Shown here piece by piece: positions 5,443-5,721 of a stretch of DNA of 5,721 nt. Both the position numbers and the translations under genes were made by a program. The stretch comes from Sediminibacterium ginsengisoli. Its GTDB lineage: Bacteria; Bacteroidota; Bacteroidia; Chitinophagales; Chitinophagaceae. Position 1 is the first letter of the stretch. The number at the start of each line of letters is the position of its first letter. The stretch covers positions 1 to 5,721 of the forward strand of contig CALPLN020000122.1 of NCBI GenBank assembly GCA_943324415.2, given 5' to 3'. The notes under the pieces were generated by a model that saw nothing but the letters and a program-made list of their open reading frames with translations, was not told the DNA's origin and did not search any database.

Positions 5443-5721
5443 ATGAGAAACTGCGTTGTGCTTACTTTAGCCTTTATCCTTATTACTTCGAGTCATGCTT
5501 TTGGACAATATCAATATAACTGGACTCCGCGTACCCAAAAGATCTATGAGTCCATCACGAGCTTACGTATCCCTGAAGCAAGGGCGCTGATTAACCAAGA
5601 TAAAAAAGCCAACGCGTCCAATCTCATCTACCCCCTACTTGAAAGCTATGCCGATTTTTACCAATTATTTTTAAACGAGAATAGCGCAGAATACAAGCTT
5701 GTTTATCCAGTTTTTGAACAA
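5443..5721 (+). CDS. Exported protein of unknown function, N-terminal fragment (runs off window)
   Basis: The first 93 codons are in the window and remain open to the edge. The protein begins with a clear Sec signal peptide: a short basic start (MRNC), a hydrophobic core (about residues 5-16), and an Ala-Phe-Gly motif at 19-21 suggesting signal peptidase I cleavage before Gln22. Cys4 lies before the hydrophobic core, so this is not a lipoprotein box. The mature part begins with Gln/Tyr/Trp-rich residues and then looks helical (about 31-93), with a stretch NLIYPLLESYADFYQLFL (61-78) that resembles helices at the start of Bacteroidota periplasmic helical-repeat or sensor proteins; I cannot name the family. 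The ATG lies directly after a terminator with no Shine-Dalgarno sequence. The next in-frame ATG does not occur within the visible fragment, and the signal peptide supports this start. Confidence 0.75.
   Translation, partial: MRNCVVLTLAFILITSSHAFGQYQYNWTPRTQKIYESITSLRIPEARALINQDKKANASNLIYPLLESYADFYQLFLNENSAEYKLVYPVFEQ

Overview
The window looks like an ordinary chromosomal stretch from a low-GC member of the Bacteroidota, plausibly a Chitinophagaceae or Saprospiria relative (this placement is inference). The pointers are AT-rich composition, mostly absent Shine-Dalgarno sequences, TAnnTTTG-type promoter boxes, futalosine-pathway menaquinone genes, and a Nif3-like gene directly followed by a coiled-coil zinc-ribbon gene. 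There are seven protein genes, two of them cut by the window edges. I see no tRNA, rRNA, CRISPR array, insertion sequence or phage gene.

Left part (1-899, minus strand): two tandem paralogues of the 6-pyruvoyl/6-carboxytetrahydropterin synthase family. The promoter-proximal copy (489-896) is complete. The second (1-361) lacks its C-terminus. They are about 51% identical over an ungapped block and both carry the zinc-binding His set and a C-x5-HGH active-site motif. A nested inverted repeat lies in the 127-bp spacer between them.

Centre (925-2414, plus strand): divergent from the pterin genes, with under 50 bp between, are mqnB (futalosine hydrolase) and mqnD (1,4-dihydroxy-6-naphthoate synthase). 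They are coupled by a TAATG stop/start overlap and supply two steps of the futalosine route to menaquinone. The divergent gap contains two TAnnTTTG boxes that abut as an imperfect palindrome (904-919).

Right of centre (2417-3739, minus strand): a class I photolyase/cryptochrome-family gene, convergent with mqnD with only 2 bp between the stop codons. Its FAD-pocket residues and electron-transfer Trp triad are intact.

Right part (3816-5721, plus strand): a short Nif3-like dinuclear-metal protein, then after 9 bp a coiled-coil protein with a C-terminal C4 zinc ribbon. A strong intrinsic terminator (5401-5437) ends this pair. The window closes with the N-terminus of an exported protein of unknown function whose ATG lies immediately after the terminator.

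I found no clear undescribed system. The points most worth a second look are the tandem pterin synthases, the palindromic divergent promoter, the compact Nif3 protein without the usual insert, and the terminator packed against the next gene's start.
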